From contig NZ_CP034433.1 in assembly GCF_003952345.1 (NCBI RefSeq), forward strand, positions 2,604,001-2,668,000: 64,000 bases of DNA, written 5' to 3'. The translations under genes were made by a program, and so were the position numbers. Positions 35,277 to 44,412 of this stretch are shown piece after piece. The notes below the pieces were generated by a model that saw only the letters and a list, made by a program, of their open reading frames with translations, had not been told where the DNA came from and made no database searches. The number at the start of each line of letters is the position of its first letter. The first letter of the stretch is position 1. Origin of the DNA: Iodobacter ciconiae (GTDB lineage: Bacteria > Pseudomonadota > Gammaproteobacteria > Burkholderiales > Chitinibacteraceae).

Positions 35277-36467
35277 TTATTCAATAATTTTTGCAACAAC
35301 ACCCGCACCAACAGTACGACCACCTTCGCGAATCGCGAATCGCAGACCCTGCTCCATCGCAACCGGAGCAATCAGGCTAACAGTGACTTCAACGTTATCA
35401 CCCGGCATCACCATTTCGGTGCCCGCTGGCAAATCAACCGAGCCTGTTACGTCAGTCGTGCGGAAGAAGAACTGTGGACGGTAGCCATTGAAGAATGGAG
35501 TGTGACGACCACCCTCATCTTTCGACAGAACGTAAACAGAACCTTCAAACTTTGTGTGCGGAGTGATCGAACCTGGCTTTGCCAGAACCTGACCACGCTG
35601 AACATCTTCACGCTTAGTACCACGAAGCAGTGCACCAATATTATCGCCTGCCTGACCTTGATCCAGCAGCTTACGGAACATTTCAACACCGGTACATGTT
35701 GTCTTAACTGTTGTAGTAATACCAACAATTTCGATTTCCTCACCCACTTTAACCACACCGCGCTCTACGCGGCCAGTTACCACAGTACCGCGACCAGAGA
35801 TCGAGAATACGTCTTCAACTGGCATCAGGAACGCACCATCCACTGCGCGCTCTGGCAATGGAATGTACGAATCCAGTGCTTCGGCAAGACGGAAAATCGA
35901 TGGTTCGCCGTGCTCTGACTGATCACCTTCCAGTGCCAGACGGGCTGAACCCACCACGATTGGAGTGTCATCACCAGGGAAGTCATACTTGCTCAGCAGT
36001 TCACGAACTTCCATATCTACCAATTCAAGCAACTCAGCATCATCAACCAGATCTGCTTTGTTCAGGTAAACAATGATGTATGGAACGCCAACCTGGCGAG
36101 CCAGCAAGATGTGTTCACGAGTTTGTGGCATAGGACCATCAGCAGCCGAACACACCAGGATCGCGCCATCCATCTGCGCAGCACCGGTAATCATGTTCTT
36201 GATGTAATCCGCGTGGCCCGGGCAGTCAACGTGAGCGTAGTGACGAGTTTCTGTCTCATACTCGACATGTGAAGTATTAATAGTAATACCACGTGCTTTT
36301 TCTTCAGGCGCGCTGTCGATTTGTGAGTAGTCTTTTGCTTCGCCACCGAATCTCTTCGACAGGATTGTCGAAATTGCCGCTGTCAGTGTGGTCTTACCAT
36401 GGTCAACGTGACCAATTGTACCAACGTTAACGTGTGGCTTTGTGCGCGTAAATTTTTCTTTTGCCAT
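35277..36467 (-). CDS. tufB: Elongation factor Tu (tRNA-linked copy)
   Basis: This 396-residue EF-Tu has the same G motifs as the str-operon copy. The start [16 protein letters not shown] at 36467 was chosen because the longer frame upstream runs through tRNA-Thr. It differs from the other copy at Arg in SKRFGG, at DLPAGTE, at TVSLIAP and in the last residues (KIIE). The tRNA-tufB-secE-nusG order is ancestral in proteobacteria. Confidence 0.98.
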   Translation of the reverse strand: MAKEKFTRTKPHVNVGTIGHVDHGKTTLTAAISTILSKRFGGEAKDYSQIDSAPEEKARGITINTSHVEYETETRHYAHVDCPGHADYIKNMITGAAQMDGAILVCSAADGPMPQTREHILLARQVGVPYIIVYLNKADLVDDAELLELVDMEVRELLSKYDFPGDDTPIVVGSARLALEGDQSEHGEPSIFRLAEALDSYIPLPERAVDGAFLMPVEDVFSISGRGTVVTGRVERGVVKVGEEIEIVGITTTVKTTCTGVEMFRKLLDQGQAGDNIGALLRGTKREDVQRGQVLAKPGSITPHTKFEGSVYVLSKDEGGRHTPFFNGYRPQFFFRTTDVTGSVDLPAGTEMVMPGDNVEVTVSLIAPVAMEQGLRFAIREGGRTVGAGVVAKIIE

Positions 36468-36508
36468 GATATTTCCTATCTCGAGAACTTGAAAATATAC
36501 CAAGCGAT

Positions 36509-36583
<75 letters not shown>

Positions 36584-36597
36584 ACACTAATCTTTTT

Positions 36598-36671
36598 TGG
36601 AGCGGGTGAAGGGAATCGAACCCTCGTCGTAAGCTTGGAAGGCTTCTGCTCTACCATTGAGCTACACCCGC
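36598..36671 (-). tRNA. tRNA-Gly (TCC anticodon)
   Basis: This 74-base cloverleaf has acceptor GCGGGTG/CACCCGC, D-arm GCTCAATGGTAGAGC, anticodon loop CTTCCAA and encoded CCA. The outermost anticodon-stem pair appears as G opposite A, a small irregularity. It lies between tRNA-Tyr and tRNA-Thr. Confidence 0.95.
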
Positions 36672-36734
36672 ACTATTTCTAATCCAACCTTACAACCTTC
36701 TGCGCAGATTTTTCGCTACGTATAAAATTTATTC

Positions 36735-36820
36735 TGGTGGGGGGGGAAGGATTCGAACCTTCGAAGGCTTAGCCGCCGGATTTACAGTCCGGACCCGTTG
36801 ACCGCTGGGGTAACCCCCCC
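36735..36820 (-). tRNA. tRNA-Tyr (GTA anticodon)
   Basis: This 86-base class II tRNA has a seven-G/seven-C acceptor stem, the anticodon stem-loop CCGGACTGTAAATCCGG, a long variable arm and an encoded CCA. It is the first gene of the tRNA-tufB transcript. Confidence 0.96.
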
Positions 36821-36834
36821 TACAAGAGAAGCGC

Positions 36835-36863
36835 ATTCTAGGCAAGGTTCCCCTTTGCGTCAA
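36835..36863 (-). promoter_or_regulatory. Strong sigma-70 promoter of the tRNA-tufB operon
   Basis: TTGACG and TAGAAT are exactly 17 bases apart, and the -10 is followed by GCGC, a GC-rich discriminator typical of stringently controlled stable-RNA promoters. Transcription would start a few bases before tRNA-Tyr. Confidence 0.8.
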
Positions 36864-37206
36864 GCCCGGCAATGAAACTTTTCCGTAACTCATGACTAAC
36901 CACCGAGTATAAAGAGGGCTAATTTCATTTAAAAACAGGGATTAAGCAATATTTTCGGCATTGCTTTTATTTTATTAAGGAATAGACTAAAGCACAAAAA
37001 CAGAGCCAAATTGATGCAAACCAAATGGATTTCAGACTTTGTCTTTTTAGCAATCGTATAAAAACAGCATTGTTACTTAACCACCCATTTTACTTAATAG
37101 TGATTCCTATCCTCCCTGCCAAAATGCCCGAATTTCAGCAGGACTAATCATTATATATAGCGAAATATAAAATTAAGTTATTTTCAAACATTATTCATAA
37201 TAAAGG
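36864..37206. other. AT-rich spacer between divergent stable-RNA promoters
   Basis: No credible gene or RNA was found here. The stretch separates the minus-strand tRNA-tufB promoter from the plus-strand tRNA-Phe promoter. Its A/T-rich blocks could act as UP elements or Fis sites for either promoter, but no specific site was identified. Confidence 0.4.
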
Positions 37207-37235
37207 TTGACGACTCATTACAAATGGGCTTTAAT
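37207..37235 (+). promoter_or_regulatory. Sigma-70 promoter of the tRNA-Phe pair
   Basis: TTGACG and TTTAAT are 17 bases apart, placing the start a few bases before the first tRNA-Phe. The discriminator AGCGACC is GC-rich, suggesting stringent control. Confidence 0.75.
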
Positions 37236-37249
37236 AGCGACCTCTCAGC

Positions 37250-37325
37250 GGCCTGTTAGCTCAGTTGGTAGAGCAGCGGATTGAAAATCCGCGTGTCCTT
37301 GGTTCGATTCCGAGACAGGCCACCA
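37250..37325 (+). tRNA. tRNA-Phe (GAA anticodon), copy 1
   Basis: This 76-base cloverleaf has acceptor GGCCTGT/ACAGGCC, D-arm TAGCTCAGTTGGTAGAGC, anticodon loop TTGAAAA, T-loop TTCGATT and encoded CCA. It is identical over its full length to the next tRNA. Confidence 0.96.
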
Positions 37326-37380
37326 AGATTTATGAAAAGTCAGTCTGAATTTAACTGGCTTTATAATACCCGCTTTATGC

Positions 37381-37456
37381 GGCCTGTTAGCTCAGTTGGT
37401 AGAGCAGCGGATTGAAAATCCGCGTGTCCTTGGTTCGATTCCGAGACAGGCCACCA
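37381..37456 (+). tRNA. tRNA-Phe (GAA anticodon), copy 2
   Basis: This is a base-for-base repeat of the first tRNA-Phe, 55 bases downstream, with its own CCA. The pair is probably transcribed together and ended by the terminator at 37465. Confidence 0.96.
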
Positions 37457-37464
37457 GTACAAAG

Positions 37465-37496
37465 AAAACGGCTCCAATGCAAATTGGAGCCGTTTT
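37465..37496 (+). terminator. Intrinsic terminator after the tRNA-Phe pair
   Basis: A perfect 14-bp stem (AAAACGGCTCCAAT with ATTGGAGCCGTTTT, four-base loop) runs into six T residues. It lies eight bases past the second tRNA and could work in both directions. Confidence 0.9.
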
Positions 37497-37696
37497 TTAT
37501 TTTGCCTTCCAAATATGTTCTTATATTGCCTGCAGCAACAGCCATCATTCCCTGGCCTTGCAATAATTGTCATTACACAGTCATTTAAATAAAGCCAGCC
37601 TACAAAAATACAGCGTGAGCAACTCGCCCTTTTCAGGTCAGATAGTTAAGGCCCTTTACCACGACAGCGTATGACCTTATCAAGGTTGAAAAAGAA

Positions 37697-38062
37697 ATGA
37701 GAAAGATTACATTATATTTAGCCTTACTCTTGTCTGCCTGTGGCTCATCTGAAGTTGATGACGCCAGTAATATTATCAAGCAAACTCTAAAAATGCCTCA
37801 AAGCTTCAAACTCAAGGCCAGCAATGTGCTCTGGAAAGGCCAGCTGGCAGGCCAGCAAAATACTTTTATCGTTAAGATAAGATACACCGCGCTAAATGGT
37901 TTAAACGAAGCCATAGACGAGTGCAAATACGTGTCGTTTTACACAGAAAACAGCAGCAAGCACTGGCAAGAAAATGGCGGGCTGGAAAACTGTATTGAGG
38001 CAGGTGAGCAGGAAGAAGAAAACGCTCTAATCATGCTCAAAAAGCTCAATTCATTTAAATAA
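37697..38062 (+). CDS. Small putative lipoprotein, unknown function
   Basis: This 121-residue protein starts with a short signal peptide and lipobox (LLLSAC, Cys15), so it is probably lipidated and anchored to a membrane. The mature part begins with an acidic stretch, then a Lys/Gln-rich helix and a beta-rich segment with two further cysteines near residues 76 and 98. The family was not recognised. It stands alone between tRNA-Phe and rlmG. Confidence 0.6.
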   Translation: MRKITLYLALLLSACGSSEVDDASNIIKQTLKMPQSFKLKASNVLWKGQLAGQQNTFIVKIRYTALNGLNEAIDECKYVSFYTENSSKHWQENGGLENCIEAGEQEEENALIMLKKLNSFK

Positions 38063-38252
38063 ATATTAGAAAGTACCAAGATCCTTACCCCAAGAAACTT
38101 ACAGGCGCCCTGTTTTTGCCCCGGCAAAACCTTTATATGCTCCCGTGTCAAACGACACTTGACCTGGCAGCAATCTATTTCAGGCCCGCCGTCAACTGGT
38201 AGAATCGCCCATTAACCAGCCCCAACTTTGGCATCACAGGTAAAGAATACAA

Positions 38253-39332
38253 ATGTCAGTACGCCCGATAGATTTGACTGATTTTGCCGCGCTCAATTTA
38301 CTGCGCTATCCAAGCAAACACGCTAAAGACTTACGGGCATGGGATGCAAGTGATGAATACCTTGCGGAATTTATTATCGCAAATACGCCCGTTTTACTTA
38401 TCAACGACGCCTTTGGGGCTTTGCACTGTGCAGCGGGCACGCAGGTTTTCCATATCAATGACTCCTGGTGCTCGCGCCACGCGATTGAAATTAATAGCCA
38501 GCAATGCTTTACACCCTACTCCGGGCAGGCGCTGGCCTATGGCCTGGTTAAGCTGCCAAAATCTTTATCTTTATTTCAGACTCAGCTGCAGCAAGTAGCG
38601 AAGCACCTAAGTAAGCCACTGATCCTGTATTTTTCAGGCATGCAAAAGCATGTCAGCAAGGGGCATCTGGACATCATTAAATCTTGCTGCGATGACGTTG
38701 AATACCTCCCCACTCAGCGCAAAGCGCGGATGTATACAGCCCGCCTGCGGCCAGGTCATACCGCCACCACGCCCTATCTGCAAGCCGTAGCCGAGCTGGG
38801 CCTCACACTCCATAACGCACCTGGTGTTTTTGCTGAGCAAAAAACAGATATTGGCTCACGCTTTTTTATCGAGCATTTTGATCGCCTGCCAGGCGCAGAT
38901 AGCATGGCCGATGTGGGTTGCGGCAATGGACTCTTGTCCCTCGCCTACCACCAGCTTCACCCCAAAACCGATTTACATTTATTTGATGAATCGCTGGCGG
39001 CGGTAGAATCGGCCCAGCTCAGCTTTGCCGCCAACTTCCCGGATGCTTGCTGCCAGATTCAACACAGCGACGGTCTCTCCGGTGCGGCTGCAGAGGGGCA
39101 GACTTTTGACTTAATTCTGATCAACCCGCCGTTTCATCAGCAAAATACTGTCACCACCGATATTGCCCTTAGCATGTTTGCCCAGGCCAAACTGTGTATG
39201 AGCGCCAATAGCGAATTATGGATTGTCGCTAACCGGCATCTGAACTATCAGGCGGAGTTAAAGAAAAGCTTTAGATATATCGAGCTGATTGCGCAAAGTG
39301 CAAAATTTGTAATTATTAAAACAAAACGCTAG
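38253..39332 (+). CDS. rlmG: 23S rRNA (guanine-N2)-methyltransferase RlmG
   Basis: This 359-residue protein has a degenerate N-terminal methyltransferase-like half and a C-terminal catalytic half. The latter has the SAM-binding motif ADVGCGNGLLSL near residue 219 and the catalytic NPPFHQQ near residue 290. The following WIVANRHLNYQ.ELKKSF resembles RlmG (YgjO) more than RsmC. RlmG methylates G1835 of 23S rRNA. It is a single-gene unit. Confidence 0.8.
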   Translation: MSVRPIDLTDFAALNLLRYPSKHAKDLRAWDASDEYLAEFIIANTPVLLINDAFGALHCAAGTQVFHINDSWCSRHAIEINSQQCFTPYSGQALAYGLVKLPKSLSLFQTQLQQVAKHLSKPLILYFSGMQKHVSKGHLDIIKSCCDDVEYLPTQRKARMYTARLRPGHTATTPYLQAVAELGLTLHNAPGVFAEQKTDIGSRFFIEHFDRLPGADSMADVGCGNGLLSLAYHQLHPKTDLHLFDESLAAVESAQLSFAANFPDACCQIQHSDGLSGAAAEGQTFDLILINPPFHQQNTVTTDIALSMFAQAKLCMSANSELWIVANRHLNYQAELKKSFRYIELIAQSAKFVIIKTKR

Positions 39333-39769
39333 TGCCATTGTTTTTTTAACAAGCCTGCGGCATATTAGCTTACCCATTTTTTTGTTACATGCTAGATGCA
39401 TATAGAGAGCACCCATTCAATTATACGAAAAGCATAATTGAATGGAGCTAATTGCCTGTTATTATTTTTTACTCCCAGCCTATTTTTTACGTCATCTTAT
39501 TTTGCAAAAAAGGACTAATGACAATGCTATATGGTTGTTATGTCAAAATAAAATCATGAAAATACTATTCAATTCTATTCACTCATATAAAACAATCAGA
39601 TTTTTCTGATAAGAAAAATCTTAAAATAAATCAATTTAATTAACAGTATCGCCAAGCAATTATTTAAACGTCACAAAAATGATTGTTTTATTAAAGATAT
39701 ATTTTAGAAATCAGCCTAGAAACAGCATTCACATACGATGTAATTTATCTTTTCTATGGAGATGTGATC
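39333..39769 (+). other. AT-rich non-coding region before an unknown gene
   Basis: No gene was found in these 437 bases. They hold a perfect 11-bp inverted repeat at 39414-39444 and many A/T runs. A weak promoter candidate (TTGTTT at 39683, TAGAAA at 39705) and a GGAG at 39758 precede the downstream ATG. Base composition is clearly lower in GC than the neighbouring genes. Confidence 0.45.
39414..39444. repeat. Perfect inverted repeat CATTCAATTAT/ATAATTGAATG
   Basis: Two 11-base arms flank a nine-base centre. It lies 80 bases after rlmG and has no T-run, so it is a weak terminator at best. The AT-rich symmetrical form would also suit an operator for a regulator. Confidence 0.55.
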
Positions 39770-40354
39770 ATGTACTCTGTTACCCGCAGCCAAAGCGCGC
39801 CATCCCTGTTCCGCGCTGAGCCTTCGAATACTCAATTGCTCGCACAGCCCCCATCACAGAAAATCAATACCGCACTTTCTAAGAAACTGGAAAGCATTGC
39901 GAACTCTGCAATGCCCTTAGCCACTATTCCGGCTCTGGAAGCAACTGCGATTTCAGCCGTCGATCGAAAAAATATTGCCGAAATAAAATCGAATCAAAGC
40001 CTGCGTAATATTGCCTGCCTGCATCATAATGCAACCCCCTATCTCAGATACTGCAATATCGGCCGTACGATAACGATACTTTACAATATTGACAATCAGA
40101 ACTGCCCTGCATTTCCTTATGCAAAAATGATATGTGAAGCCGTACCTAAGAATAATGCTCCTGTTGATTATCGTGCACGTGGAATTAAATTTCTTGAGCT
40201 GATTTCTTCTTCGCCCATTATATTTGATTCAACACTCTACGCAGTTGCACTTAATCTAGGGCAAAAAGTAAATGAAAGGCGACTGGATAAAATAATGATT
40301 AGTCACTTCGATAATTTATATAAATTCTGCATATCTCATAAAACAACAAGATAA
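39770..40354 (+). CDS. Unrecognised 194-residue protein in an AT-rich stretch
   Basis: GGAG lies eight bases before the ATG, so this start is preferred over a GTG six bases upstream. The first 60 residues are rich in Ser, Pro, Gln and Ala and probably disordered. The rest is a compact alpha-helical-looking region with four cysteines and a basic end (ISHKTTR). No signal peptide, membrane segment or known motif is visible. A flexible Ser/Pro-rich N-terminus plus low GC resembles secreted effectors of type III systems, but no such system is present here, so this is only a guess. Confidence 0.55.
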   Translation: MYSVTRSQSAPSLFRAEPSNTQLLAQPPSQKINTALSKKLESIANSAMPLATIPALEATAISAVDRKNIAEIKSNQSLRNIACLHHNATPYLRYCNIGRTITILYNIDNQNCPAFPYAKMICEAVPKNNAPVDYRARGIKFLELISSSPIIFDSTLYAVALNLGQKVNERRLDKIMISHFDNLYKFCISHKTTR

Positions 40355-40647
40355 AAAAACAAAATATACTGAGACTGTATTTTAATAACAACACTGACAA
40401 TTGGATCTTTTACCAAATAATGCTTTTATACATACATTTAAAAATAAAGTTCTGTATTTTAATTTACTAAAACAAAAAGGACTGTAACCGCAATACCAAC
40501 GAAAAAAAACCTCACTGACAGACAAGTTTTTTTCACTGATCACGATACAAACCACAGAGATTCAGACCCGTTTCTCTCCGTGAAGCACCCAGTGTGCCCA
40601 CCACGTTTCAAAACAAGGATTTTGCCATATTTAATAAGAAGGAGCGA
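40355..40647. other. Non-coding spacer with a degraded inverted motif
   Basis: No gene was found. Near 40553-40590 CACAGAG and CTCTCCGTG segments resemble the short motifs that precede the two dispersed repeats at 48.5 and 57.1 kb. The upstream half is A/T-rich. Confidence 0.35.
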
Positions 40648-41913
40648 TCAGCCGAACCGTCTTGCCGCTTCCACAGCAAGGCCTGTGCCGATACTGCCGA
40701 ACAAATCGCCTTCTACATGGCGGGCATTGGGTAATAAAGCGCCAACCTGAGCGCGTAGCAGTGGCACACCACTGGAGCCGCCGGTAAAAAATACGGTATC
40801 GACCTGTTCTACGCCGATGCCTGCGCTGCTTAATAAACCATTTACTGTTTTTTCAACGGTATCGACAAGGCGTGAGATTGAGTTATCAAAATCGGCACGG
40901 GTCAGATTGTGGGTCAGATCGTCTTCCAGTCTATCCAACAAGATAGTGGTTTTATCGCTACTCGATAGTGCAATTTTAGCGTCTTCAACTTGCAAGGCCA
41001 GCCAGTGCCCGGCACGCTGCTCGATCAGGCTCATTAAGCGATCCAGCTTATCCCGCTCCATTGCATCACGATAAACATCAGCCAGATCACTCCAGGAGCG
41101 GCGAGTATAAGCAAAGTTAATTGTGTGCCAGGTGGCCAGATTAAAAAAGGTGCCCGAGGGGACTTCCGAATTATTTTTCAGCCGCGTTTTATAGCCCAGT
41201 AAAGGCATCACACCGGCAAGGCTCAATGCTTTATCAAAATCCGTGCCACCAATATGCACACCAGCGCTGGCTAATAAATCATTCCGTCTGTCTAAGCCCT
41301 GCGCGCGCTCCGGTGATAAACGCACCAGCGAAAAATCCGAAGTACCGCCGCCAATATCCACAATCAGCACCAGCTCTTCTTTTTGAATACTGCACTCATA
41401 ATGAAAAGCTGCCGCAATCGGCTCGAACTGAAAGCTAATTTCCTTAAAACCGACCTGATAGGCAATCTCGGCCAGCGTTTTTTCAGCCTGCGCATCGGCC
41501 GCCGCATCGTCATCAACAAAATGAACGGGACGGCCAAATACCGCCTGCTCGAAAGGCCGACCGGCGGCATTTTCTGCACGCAGTTTTAATTCGCCAATAT
41601 ATTTAGCCAATAAACCACGCAGCGGCAGGGCTCGGCCATTAACTTCGGTTTGCGCATCGATCAGGCTACTGCCCAAAAGGCTTTTCAAGGAGCGCATCAG
41701 ACGGCCTTCATAGCCTTCCAGATACTCAGCCATAGCCGCACGGCCAAAGCACACCGAGTCTTCCTCAGCATTAAAAAACACCATCGAAGGCAGTGTGGGC
41801 TTGCCGTCTTCCAAAGGAATCAACGTGCTGTGGCCTGGGCGAACCCAGCCCACCGTGGAATTAGAAGTACCAAAATCGATGCCGCAGGCACGAGCAAAAG
41901 AAGGAGTAGTCAC
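40648..41913 (-). CDS. yegD: Hsp70-family protein, YegD-like
   Basis: This 421-residue actin-fold ATPase has phosphate motif 1 (GIDFGTSNSTVGW) near residue 10, phosphate motif 2 (VDIGGGTSDFSLV) near 190 and the adenosine motif (FFTGGSSGVPLL) near 385. It lacks the DnaK substrate-binding domain. YegD-type proteins are poorly characterised chaperone relatives. The GTG at 41913 is preferred because the longer frame begins with TTG and adds an unrelated stretch. Confidence 0.8.
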   Translation of the reverse strand: MTTPSFARACGIDFGTSNSTVGWVRPGHSTLIPLEDGKPTLPSMVFFNAEEDSVCFGRAAMAEYLEGYEGRLMRSLKSLLGSSLIDAQTEVNGRALPLRGLLAKYIGELKLRAENAAGRPFEQAVFGRPVHFVDDDAAADAQAEKTLAEIAYQVGFKEISFQFEPIAAAFHYECSIQKEELVLIVDIGGGTSDFSLVRLSPERAQGLDRRNDLLASAGVHIGGTDFDKALSLAGVMPLLGYKTRLKNNSEVPSGTFFNLATWHTINFAYTRRSWSDLADVYRDAMERDKLDRLMSLIEQRAGHWLALQVEDAKIALSSSDKTTILLDRLEDDLTHNLTRADFDNSISRLVDTVEKTVNGLLSSAGIGVEQVDTVFFTGGSSGVPLLRAQVGALLPNARHVEGDLFGSIGTGLAVEAARRFG

Positions 41914-42055
41914 AGGCCTGTTCCAGGCGGCAAAAAGGGCCGTAATTCTACCCGCCAAAAGCGAACAAAACAATTTTGAATCATTATCTTATCTTTTCCA
42001 TATTGTATTGAGTTAATCATTTATGCCCCCATGTACCTGCAATACTTAAGCCAGA

Positions 42056-42676
42056 ATGGGCAGCACAAGCATGGAATTAACAGTCTCGGCACTTTCGCCC
42101 GATGAAAAATACACACTAATCAGCGATTGTGTTGTACCACGCCCGATTGCATGGATTAACACCCAAAACACCAGTGGCATTGTCAATGTAGCGCCTTTTT
42201 CCTATTTTAATATTGTTTCAAATGAGCCCATGATTGTGTCGGTCAGTATTAATCGTCGCCACGATAATGCCCTGCTTAAAGACACCGCACGAAATATTTT
42301 GCAAACAGGTGAATGTGTCGTTCACCTGCCCTCTCGCGACCATGCACTGCAAGTCAATGCCAGCGCAGCCGCCTTTGCTCCGAATGAAAGCGAAGCCACC
42401 GCCCTTGGGCTGGCCCTTACGCCATCCACTGCAGTAAAACCACCGCGCCTTGCCGATTGCGGTATTGCGCTAGAGTGCCGTCTGCATATGCATGTGGAAG
42501 TTGGCGATCCTGTTGTGGCTGATTTAATTTTGCTAGAAGTCATCCACCTTGGCGTGGCAGACGACTTACTCATAGATGGGCGCATCCACCCCGAGCCACT
42601 CGATCCGCTATCCCGTCTGGGCGGGGCGGATTACGCCATTGTTGGCGAGCGCTTTATTATTCAGAGACCTAAATAA
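42056..42676 (+). CDS. Flavin reductase-like FMN-binding protein
   Basis: This 206-residue protein has the split-barrel flavin reductase pattern: VVPRPIAWINTQNTSGIVN near residue 26, VAPFSYFNIVS near 46, and CGIALECRLHMHVEVGDPVV near 138. Members bind FMN and either reduce flavin or act as simple flavoproteins; the substrate cannot be told from sequence. The ATG at 42071 is an alternative start. The ridA remnant follows 29 bases later. Confidence 0.75.
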   Translation: MGSTSMELTVSALSPDEKYTLISDCVVPRPIAWINTQNTSGIVNVAPFSYFNIVSNEPMIVSVSINRRHDNALLKDTARNILQTGECVVHLPSRDHALQVNASAAAFAPNESEATALGLALTPSTAVKPPRLADCGIALECRLHMHVEVGDPVVADLILLEVIHLGVADDLLIDGRIHPEPLDPLSRLGGADYAIVGERFIIQRPK

Positions 42677-42705
42677 ACGGATAAATCAACCAACTCTGGA
42701 GCCTC

Positions 42706-43065
42706 GCGCCCAAAGTCATCGGCACTTACTCGCATGCAGCCAAAAGTGCCAATACCGGGTATTTATCCAGCCAGACTGACCTTAACCCTGCCAACGGCAT
42801 TCTGGCTAAAGGCTTTAGTGCTCGGGCACATTAAGTCTTTCAAAATCTACGCGCAGTATGTCAGGCTACAGGAGGCAAGCGGCAAAACATTGCCAAGCTA
42901 GGTGTATTTGTTATCGACCTAAGCCGCTTTGCCGCACTAAGCGATATCATGGAGCTGTATTTTACCAAACCCTACTCTGCCCGAGCCGCCATTCAAGCAG
43001 CAGCCCTCCCTAAAGGCTCACTGATCAAGGCAGACGGAATAATAATTTTAAGCGAGCAATTATGA
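42706..43065 (+). pseudogene. ridA: Broken RidA/YjgF-family deaminase
   Basis: One frame reads APKVIGTYSHAAKSANTGYL through NPANGIL, AKLGVFVIDLSRFAAL, YFTKPYSARAAIQAAALPKG and ends SEQL, a clear Rid-family protein. A TAA at 42832-42834 stands where the family usually has Gln (before VFQNL), and no start codon remains after the upstream in-frame stop. RidA hydrolyses reactive enamine/imine intermediates. The reading frame is otherwise intact over about 120 codons, so inactivation looks recent. Its stop overlaps the next gene (ATGA). Confidence 0.85.
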
Positions 43066-43484
43066 GCATGTTCTTCCAGAACCCAAACGACGAAGCCATC
43101 CGCCAGTTTTTACTCAGCATTCACCGCATCGCGGTGGTAGGCCTTTCTCCTAAACCGGACCGGCCCAGTTTTACTGTCGCCAAAGTAATGCAGCAGGCGG
43201 GTATGCAAATTGTGCCGGTACGCCCGTTTACCGATACGGTGCTGGGTGAAACCGCCTATGCCCACTTAAGTGATGTGCCAGGCAAGGTAGATTTAGTCAA
43301 TGTATTTCGAGCTGCAGATCAAATCAGCCCTATTGTGGATGAAGCCATTGCTTTGCAAATCCCCGCAATCTGGATTCAGCAAGGCATTATTAATGAAGCG
43401 GCAGCAGAGCGCGCCCGGGCAGCGGGATTGTTTGTAGTGATGGACAGATGCATCAAGCTTGATTATCTAAGGCTCTGCCTGTGA
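43062..43484 (+). CDS. CoA-binding domain protein (YccU-like)
   Basis: This 140-residue protein is a single Rossmann-type CoA-binding domain: IAVVGLSPKPDRPSFTVAKV near residue 22, then IVPVRPFTD, VNVFRAADQI and the C-terminal AAGLFVVMDRCIKLDY. The family is widespread and its cellular role is unclear. It overlaps the ridA remnant by four bases and the next gene by four (GTGA), so it lies in a compact transcript. Confidence 0.8.
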   Translation: MSMFFQNPNDEAIRQFLLSIHRIAVVGLSPKPDRPSFTVAKVMQQAGMQIVPVRPFTDTVLGETAYAHLSDVPGKVDLVNVFRAADQISPIVDEAIALQIPAIWIQQGIINEAAAERARAAGLFVVMDRCIKLDYLRLCL

Positions 43485-44242
43485 GCTGTCATCTGGTCCT
43501 GGGAGATTTCGCGGCAGAGGTGCTGCGTGAGCTGCTGGGGCCCTATGCCGATATCCGTATTCACCGTGATGATCTGGCCGTTGGCCCGCTGATTGATATC
43601 GACCATGTTTATCCTGCTGCCAGAATTAAATTCTGGAATCAAGTGTTCCCGCTGTCGAGCTTTGATTTTAGCGATGTGCTGCCCGCAGGCAATGCCCAGC
43701 TTGCAGCGCTGCCGGAAGAGCTTACTTTATGGATAGGCACATCCTGTGGCGAAGCGCTTTTACTACGCAGACTGGCCTGGTGGCGCAATCAGGCCGGGGA
43801 AAGTTTTAAGCTGATGATTCCTGATACGACAGCAGTAAAAAGCTACGTTGCCGGGCAAGTGCCCCTTAGCCTGCTCAGTACCGCACAAATCGAATCGGCC
43901 AGCAGCAAACTTGTCTCCCCTGCCCGATTACAAACACTGGCGCAAGAATGGCAGGCACTATGCCAGCCCACCAGTATGTTCCGCGGCTGGAACGGGCAGA
44001 CATTTCGGCACCTGGACGAAACGGCACTCGACGCCGAAATGCTGGATTTACTCACAGACAACTACTTGCCATGCAGCCAGATTGCCGGGTTCTGGATACA
44101 GGCCAGCAAAGACTTTTTTCGCAGCGATGTATTAGCCATGTGGCGCTTACGCTGCCTGGCAGCAAAAGGTCTGATCGAAATGGAAAGCCATCCGGATCAG
44201 TACAATTTATTTGCTTTTAAAGTACGAAAGAATTTTATTTAG
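43481..44242 (+). CDS. DUF1835-type protein
   Basis: This 253-residue soluble protein starts with HLVLGDFAAEVLRELLGPYA followed by IHRDDLAVGPLID near residue 26, the pattern of DUF1835. The C-terminal part (DNYLPCSQIAGFWI, RLRCLAAKGLIEM) looks like a winged-helix-type segment found in these proteins. The GTG start overlaps the stop of the CoA-binding gene. Biochemical function is not known for the family. Confidence 0.65.
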   Translation: MSCHLVLGDFAAEVLRELLGPYADIRIHRDDLAVGPLIDIDHVYPAARIKFWNQVFPLSSFDFSDVLPAGNAQLAALPEELTLWIGTSCGEALLLRRLAWWRNQAGESFKLMIPDTTAVKSYVAGQVPLSLLSTAQIESASSKLVSPARLQTLAQEWQALCQPTSMFRGWNGQTFRHLDETALDAEMLDLLTDNYLPCSQIAGFWIQASKDFFRSDVLAMWRLRCLAAKGLIEMESHPDQYNLFAFKVRKNFI

Positions 44243-44412
44243 CTTGTGCCCGGCAACACTTCAGAGATCAGGCCTGAGCCTGACTCGCCCCCCCTGCCTT
44301 GTATTTGCCCGGCCAATCACTCAAGCTCTAAGATCTGTTGAAGTTTGATTTCCAGTGGCCTAAACAAAGCCCCCCGCTGACGAAGGGTTAGCTGCATTGA
44401 TCAAGGCATACC

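Noticed and set aside
39764..39769. GTG start for the unknown 194-residue protein
   Set aside because: Only two bases separate it from the GGAG; the ATG at 39770 has normal spacing.
41914..41973. Longer N-terminus for the YegD-like gene
   Set aside because: It would begin with TTG and add an unrelated stretch; the GTG at 41913 places the first ATPase motif at the usual distance from the start.
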